Source of the DNA: an uncultured Lacticaseibacillus sp.
Lineage (GTDB): Bacteria > Bacillota > Bacilli > Lactobacillales > Lactobacillaceae
DNA length: 8,803 bases
NCBI GenBank assembly: GCA_934293835.1
Contig: CAKQZO010000065.1
Coordinates: 1 to 8,803 of the forward strand
Reading direction: 5' to 3'
Below, in pieces: positions 5,494 to 8,803 of the stretch (its first letter is position 1; each line of letters starts with the position of its first letter). A program made the position numbers and the translations under genes. The notes beneath the pieces are model-generated. The model made no database searches and was not told the DNA's origin. It saw nothing but the letters and a program-made list of their open reading frames with translations.

Positions 5494-6593
5494 TGAAATT
5501 CAATGATTTTTGGGAAAGCAAGTGGGCCTACCGGGCGCTTGCCTTACTGTTGGCGATCGGGTTGTTTGCCTATGTCAACGTGGAAAACATCAACAACACC
5601 CGCCAAGATGCCAAAACCGACAACGCGATCACGGCCACGACCAAGCGAACGATGAAGGTCCCGCTACAACTCAATGTCGATTCAGATAAATATTTTGTCA
5701 CCGGCTATCCCGAGAAGGTCGATGTCACGATTGAAGGCGCAGCCAGTCTAGTCACCGTGACGGCCAACACCCAAAACTTCCGTGTGATTGCTGACCTTGA
5801 TCAATTAGGGGTGGGCAAACATGTGGTCAAGCTGGGTCAAAGCGGGCTGAACAAAGAGCTGACCTACAAGATCAAACCGGCGACCGTGACCGTCAACATG
5901 CAGCGGCGGAAGACGCGCCGGCTACCGATTCAGGTCAAGTATAATCAAGACAGTCTCGCGCCAGGCTATTCGGTCGGTACCGAAAAACTGAACAGTGAAA
6001 CCGCCGAGATCACCGGTGCCAGAGGCGAGGTTAACCGGGTCTATCAGGTGGTGGCGAATGTTGTCTTAAAAAACAACACGAAATCTGACGTTAGCCAAGA
6101 AGTCATCTTGCAAGCACTCGACGAAGATGGTAATACTGTTAACGTTGTGGTTTCTCCGGAAACGGCGCATGTCACCTTGCCAATCAGCATTCCTAGCAAG
6201 CAGGTGACCGTCAAGCTGAGTCCAACTGGCACGGCTCCGAGTGGCAAAACGGTCAGTGTCTCCACAAACACGGATACCGTGCGCATCTATGGCACGCAGG
6301 CGGCACTTGATGCGGTTACCACGCTTGATGTGCCGGTGAATATCAGTGATATCGATAAGGATCAGACCCAGACGTTGGCGCTGACCAAGCTTTTCCCGAA
6401 GCTGACTAGCGTGGATCCAACCACGATCAAGGTTGATTATAAGGTCACGTCTGATGCGTCTAGTACCAGTAGCGACGCGTCTGCAAGCAGTGCGAGTGAC
6501 GCCAGCAGTGCGAGTGACGCTAGTAGCGCAAGTAGCAGTGCTACTAGTGCGACATCGAGTAGCAGTCGCGCAACCAGCAGTGATAACGACTAA
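5493..6593 (+). CDS. cdaR: CdaR, YbbR-repeat regulator of CdaA
   Basis: Extracytoplasmic, membrane-anchored partner of CdaA. An N-terminal helix (about 12-29, ALALLLAIGLFAYVNV) anchors the protein. Three YbbR-like beta-rich repeats follow at roughly 55-137, 143-230 and 237-317; B. subtilis CdaR has four. The last 47 residues (320-366) form a low-complexity tail of Ser, Ala, Asp and Thr with SSASDA units, unlike the rest of the protein, and may act as a flexible or wall-spanning extension. I chose the ATG at 5493, about 7 nt after AGGGGG, over the GTG at 5490, which is only about 4 nt from it. The start overlaps the cdaA stop, so the two are probably translated together. The YbbR family is clear; the regulatory direction (activating or inhibiting) is not visible in sequence and differs between published species. 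Confidence 0.94.
   Translation: MKFNDFWESKWAYRALALLLAIGLFAYVNVENINNTRQDAKTDNAITATTKRTMKVPLQLNVDSDKYFVTGYPEKVDVTIEGAASLVTVTANTQNFRVIADLDQLGVGKHVVKLGQSGLNKELTYKIKPATVTVNMQRRKTRRLPIQVKYNQDSLAPGYSVGTEKLNSETAEITGARGEVNRVYQVVANVVLKNNTKSDVSQEVILQALDEDGNTVNVVVSPETAHVTLPISIPSKQVTVKLSPTGTAPSGKTVSVSTNTDTVRIYGTQAALDAVTTLDVPVNISDIDKDQTQTLALTKLFPKLTSVDPTTIKVDYKVTSDASSTSSDASASSASDASSASDASSASSSATSATSSSSRATSSDND
6486..6539 (+). repeat. 18-bp tandem repeat encoding the Ser-rich tail of CdaR
   Basis: Two nearly identical 18-bp units (6486-6503 and 6504-6521, differing at the last base) encode SSASDA twice. A diverged third unit (6522-6539) encodes SSASSS. The unit is a multiple of three, so copy-number change would keep the frame. 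Confidence 0.75.
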
Positions 6594-6601
6594 AAGGAAA
6601 T

Positions 6602-6607
6602 GAGGAA
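6602..6607 (+). promoter_or_regulatory. Ribosome binding site that sets the glmM start
   Basis: GAGGAA lies 7 nt before the ATG at 6615. The in-frame ATG at 6600 is only 2 nt from its nearest AAGGA and overlaps this site, so it is rejected. Confidence 0.75.
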
Positions 6608-6614
6608 TTTAACG

Positions 6615-7970
6615 ATGACGAAGTATTTTGGTACCGATGGTGTTCGTGGAATCGCCAACCAAGAGTTGAGCCCTGAACTCGCTTTTCGCTTGGGGCGTTG
6701 TGGTGGATATGTGTTGACTCAGCACAATCAAGACGCCAGCAAGAAACCCAAGGTGTTGGTCGCACGCGATACCCGGGCCAGTGGTGAGATGTTGGCCTCC
6801 GCTTTGACCGCCGGCTTATTGTCTGTCGGCATCGAGGTTTTGAGTCTTGGGGTGATCACGACCCCGGCGGTCGCTTACCTGATTCGGGTGCAAAGCGCTA
6901 GCGCCGGCATCCAGATCTCGGCATCGCACAACCCGGCAGAAGATAATGGCATCAAGTTCTTTGGCCCAGATGGGTTCAAGCTGTCTGACGAAACCGAAGA
7001 AGAGATCGAAGCTTTGCTTGATGCTCCGGAAGACACCCTGCCGCGCCCTGCTGCCGAAGGCCTCGGCAGCGTTACCGATTATCCAGAAGGCGCGTTGAAA
7101 TACACCCAGTTTCTTGAGCAGACGTTATCTGAGGATCTGACGGGCATCCATGTTTGCCTCGATGCCGCTAACGGCGCCACCAGCGGTTTGGTTTCGCGGT
7201 TATTTGCCGATCTGGATACCCAGTTTGAGACGATGGCGACCAAACCAGATGGCATCAATATCAACAAAGAAGTGGGGTCGACGCATCCAGAGGCGCTGGC
7301 GAAGTATGTCGTGGCGCAAGGCGCACAAGTCGGCTTGGCGTTTGACGGCGATGGCGACCGGTGTATCGCCGTCGATGAGAATGGTGAGATCGTCGATGGC
7401 GACAAGATCATGTTCGTGCTCGGCAACTACATGAAGAGTCAGGGGCGTTTGAAGCAAGACACCGTTGTGACGACGGTTATGTCCAACCTGGGAATGTATA
7501 AGGCCCTCGAGGCTAACGGCATGCGTTCTGTGCAGACCGCTGTCGGGGATCGCCACGTCTCAGAAGAGATGCGCGCGCATAACTACAACATCGGTGGTGA
7601 ACAAAGCGGCCATGTCATCTTGTCCGATTACCACAATACCGGTGATGGCATGTTGACCGGGATTCAATTGTTGCACGTGATGAAAAAAACCGGCAAGCCG
7701 TTGTCTGAATTGGCGGCTCCGGTCAAGACTTATCCGCAGAAGCTGGTCAACGTCAAGGTTCAAGACAAGAACAACTGGGAACAATATCCGGCGATCAAGG
7801 AAGCCATCGCCACAGTTGAAGCTAAGATGGCTGGCGACGGTCGGGTCTTGGTACGCCCCAGTGGGACAGAAGCCTTGTTGCGGGTGATGGCGGAAGCGAA
7901 GACCCAGACGCTGGTTGACGAATACGTCGGCGACATCGTGGCGGTGGTTGAGCAGGTCATGGGCGAATAG
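6615..7970 (+). CDS. glmM: Phosphoglucosamine mutase GlmM
   Basis: Cytoplasmic enzyme converting glucosamine-6-phosphate to glucosamine-1-phosphate, the step before UDP-N-acetylglucosamine and hence peptidoglycan. The 451 residues are the normal family length. It starts with the GlmM signature [10 protein letters not shown] (3-12). The phosphoserine loop ISASHNP places the catalytic serine at S104. The Mg2+ loop DGDGDR is at 244-249, the sugar-binding GEQSGH at 328-333 and the phosphate-binding RPSGTE at 414-419. All key residues are present, so the enzyme should be active. It is the third gene of the operon, 21 bp after cdaR, and is followed by a strong terminator. The pairing with cdaA matches the known regulatory contact between GlmM and CdaA in other Bacillota. 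Confidence 0.98.
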   Translation: MTKYFGTDGVRGIANQELSPELAFRLGRCGGYVLTQHNQDASKKPKVLVARDTRASGEMLASALTAGLLSVGIEVLSLGVITTPAVAYLIRVQSASAGIQISASHNPAEDNGIKFFGPDGFKLSDETEEEIEALLDAPEDTLPRPAAEGLGSVTDYPEGALKYTQFLEQTLSEDLTGIHVCLDAANGATSGLVSRLFADLDTQFETMATKPDGININKEVGSTHPEALAKYVVAQGAQVGLAFDGDGDRCIAVDENGEIVDGDKIMFVLGNYMKSQGRLKQDTVVTTVMSNLGMYKALEANGMRSVQTAVGDRHVSEEMRAHNYNIGGEQSGHVILSDYHNTGDGMLTGIQLLHVMKKTGKPLSELAAPVKTYPQKLVNVKVQDKNNWEQYPAIKEAIATVEAKMAGDGRVLVRPSGTEALLRVMAEAKTQTLVDEYVGDIVAVVEQVMGE

Positions 7971-7982
7971 ACGCACCAGAGG

Positions 7983-8006
7983 AATCGGCTGAGGCCGATT
8001 TTTTTT
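7983..8006 (+). terminator. Intrinsic terminator of the cdaA-cdaR-glmM operon
   Basis: A perfect 7-bp stem AATCGGC / GCCGATT with a TGAG loop runs straight into eight T residues (7999-8006). It begins 12 bp after the glmM stop and separates the operon from the VanZ-family gene. Confidence 0.93.
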
Positions 8007-8023
8007 GCGCTCGATTTGTCCGG

Positions 8024-8052
8024 TTCAGGATCAGGTGAGATTGTGGTATGCT
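8024..8052 (+). promoter_or_regulatory. Probable extended -10 promoter of the VanZ-family gene
   Basis: -10 TATGCT (8047-8052) preceded by TGG, with a weak -35 TTCAGG (8024-8029) at 17 bp. The match is modest, but a promoter is expected here because a strong terminator lies just upstream. Confidence 0.5.
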
Positions 8053-8060
8053 GGTAGCTT

Positions 8061-8067
8061 GAAAGGA
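8061..8067 (+). promoter_or_regulatory. Ribosome binding site that sets the VanZ-family start
   Basis: GAAAGGA lies 9 nt before the ATG at 8077. The longer reading from the TTG at 8005 would start inside the terminator T-run and upstream of the promoter. The ATG at 8067 is out of frame. Confidence 0.7.
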
Positions 8068-8076
8068 TGGGGGAAA

Positions 8077-8595
8077 ATGATCAAAGTGATTCGCCAAAAC
8101 AAATGGCTCTTGTTAGCGTTGCTTGTGGTCTTGGGTTTGTTCATTAGCTCAAGTATGACCTATCAAGAGCAGACCAGTATCCCTTGGTTACAGCGGTATC
8201 TGTCGAGTCAACCGGGATTGAGGCTGGTTAGCAAGATCCATTTTCAGTATGCCGGCGGGACGGTCAGCGTGGCGACGAATGGTTATTATGCGGTTGTGGA
8301 GTTTTTGATCCGCAAAGCGGCGCATGTCTCGACTTATTTCCTCATCGGGGTATTCGGGTATCTGGGGTTGCGGGCCTATGTCAAGCCAACATGGTTGCGC
8401 GGCTTGTTGACGATCTTGTCGACCTGCGGCCTGGCGGCGCTAGACGAGTTTCACCAGATGCTGACTGGGGATCGCCAGCCAACGTTCGACGATGTGGCGC
8501 TGGATACGGTGGCTGCGGTGATTGGCGTTCTCCTGGTGTTGGTGATTTCGGGACTTTGGCACAGAAAATCCCGGCGCGGCGTTGTTCACCGGTGA
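8077..8595 (+). CDS. VanZ-family integral membrane protein
   Basis: A 172-residue membrane protein of the VanZ-like family. VanZ itself gives low-level teicoplanin resistance; most chromosomal homologues, including this one, have no proven function, so no resistance role should be assumed. Visible family marks are the early YQEQ (29-32), the RKAAHVSTYFLIG segment (79-91), LDEFHQ (121-126) and the GDRQPTFDDVALDT stretch (131-144). Hydrophobic segments lie at about 10-27, 84-101, 106-122 and 140-160, and the protein ends in a basic tail (HRKSRRGVVHR). It stands alone between its own promoter and a likely terminator. Its stop codon is embedded in the terminator stem. Confidence 0.88.
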   Translation: MIKVIRQNKWLLLALLVVLGLFISSSMTYQEQTSIPWLQRYLSSQPGLRLVSKIHFQYAGGTVSVATNGYYAVVEFLIRKAAHVSTYFLIGVFGYLGLRAYVKPTWLRGLLTILSTCGLAALDEFHQMLTGDRQPTFDDVALDTVAAVIGVLLVLVISGLWHRKSRRGVVHR

Positions 8596-8602
8596 TTTTT
8601 TT
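8565..8602 (+). terminator. Possible terminator at the end of the VanZ-family gene
   Basis: AAAATCCCGG (8565-8574) can pair with CCGG, a bulged T, then GATTTT (8589-8599), with a 14-nt loop, and T residues continue to 8602. The stem overlaps the coding end and the stop TGA (8593-8595). The single bulge and short free T-run make it weaker than the glmM terminator. Confidence 0.5.
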
Positions 8603-8610
8603 GGTACACT
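8582..8610 (+). promoter_or_regulatory. Probable promoter of yebC
   Basis: Extended -10 TACACT (8605-8610) preceded by TGG, with -35 TTGTTC (8582-8587) at 17 bp. The -35 lies inside the coding end of the VanZ-family gene, and the spacer contains the T-run of the presumed terminator. Transcription would begin near 8617. Confidence 0.55.
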
Positions 8611-8621
8611 GGTAACGTTTA

Positions 8622-8654
8622 TGAATGTGTTCAGCAGTCGCTGGGTCGCATTCA
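8622..8654 (+). promoter_or_regulatory. Nested hairpin in the yebC leader
   Basis: Outer stem TGAATGTG / CGCATTCA (8 bp, one G-U) encloses an inner stem CAGC / GCTG with an AGTC loop. No T-run follows, so it is not a terminator. It ends 24 nt before the yebC ribosome binding site and could stabilise the transcript or affect translation. I recognise no known RNA family in it. Confidence 0.4.
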
Positions 8655-8690
8655 CGAGTGCATATTAATTCAGAAAAGAGGGTTTAAATT

Positions 8691-8803
8691 ATGTCAGGAC
8701 ATTCCAAATGGCATAACATTCAGGGACGTAAGAACGCCCAAGATGCTAAGCGCGGAAAAATTTTCCAAAAGATCTCCCGTGAACTTTTCATGGCAGCTAA
8801 GCA
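8691..8803 (+). CDS. yebC: YebC/PmpR-family protein, N-terminus only (continues past window)
   Basis: The first 37 codons read [20 protein letters not shown] and then [17 protein letters not shown], the highly conserved N-terminus of the YebC/PmpR (TACO1) family. These cytoplasmic proteins have been described as DNA-binding regulators and, more recently, as translation factors that relieve ribosome stalling; this window cannot tell which applies. The ATG follows GAGGG at 8 nt. It has its own promoter and a leader of about 74 nt. The remaining roughly 200 residues lie outside the window. Confidence 0.95.
   Translation, partial: MSGHSKWHNIQGRKNAQDAKRGKIFQKISRELFMAAK

Noticed and set aside
6600..6614. 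glmM start at the ATG at 6600
   Set aside because: Its spacing to AAGGA is only 2 nt and the extra residues precede the conserved GlmM N-terminus; the ATG at 6615 has a proper GAGGAA site.
7560..7976. Minus-strand open frame of 138 codons opposite the glmM 3' end
   Set aside because: It is antisense to a fully conserved glmM and its composition is that of a reverse reading; there is no supporting start signal.
8005..8076. Longer VanZ-family reading from the TTG at 8005
   Set aside because: It would begin in the terminator T-run and upstream of the predicted promoter; the added residues do not look like a membrane protein start.
8077..8595. Glycopeptide resistance determinant (vanZ of a van cluster)
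   Set aside because: No vanRSHAX genes are present. Chromosomal VanZ-like proteins are widespread, so family membership alone does not support resistance.

Overview
The window looks like ordinary chromosomal DNA from a Gram-positive of the Bacillota, most likely Lactobacillaceae. The clues are the cdaA-cdaR-glmM order typical of that phylum, strong AAGGAG-type ribosome binding sites, a stand-alone acylating aldehyde dehydrogenase of the AdhE type, and base composition that by eye is at or slightly above half GC. A higher-GC lineage such as Lacticaseibacillus would fit, but the genus is inferred, not shown.

Left part, minus strand. A large P-type cation ATPase fills positions 1-2765; probably only its last few residues are off the window. 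Its transmembrane motifs resemble the Na+/K+-ATPase (type IIC) group more than the usual bacterial Ca2+ pumps. Upstream of it, at 2930-4351, is an acetaldehyde (CoA-acylating) dehydrogenase equivalent to the N-terminal half of AdhE, without the alcohol dehydrogenase half. A long hairpin at 2873-2918 separates the two units. A gene-free region (4352-4647) lies between this gene and the divergent right-hand operon. It holds a promoter for the dehydrogenase, a Rex-like operator candidate, cre-like sites, a repeated GTGGTGACG motif, an inverted repeat and the extended -10 promoter of cdaA.

Right part, plus strand. cdaA (diadenylate cyclase), cdaR (membrane-anchored YbbR-repeat regulator) and glmM (phosphoglucosamine mutase) form a tight operon from 4648 to 7970, closed by a clear intrinsic terminator. 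The operon couples c-di-AMP synthesis, and so potassium and turgor control, to production of glucosamine-1-phosphate for peptidoglycan. A VanZ-family membrane protein follows (8077-8595) under its own promoter. The start of yebC (8691 to the window end) comes next, after a compact terminator/promoter junction and a structured leader.

I see no phage, insertion sequence, CRISPR array, rRNA or tRNA, and no clearly new biological system. The points most worth checking are the type IIC-like ion-site residues of the ATPase, the Rex-like and cre-like sites around the dehydrogenase, the Ser-rich repetitive tail of CdaR, the shared TGGTAnnnTGG promoter pattern, and the nested hairpin with a possible mini-ORF ahead of yebC.
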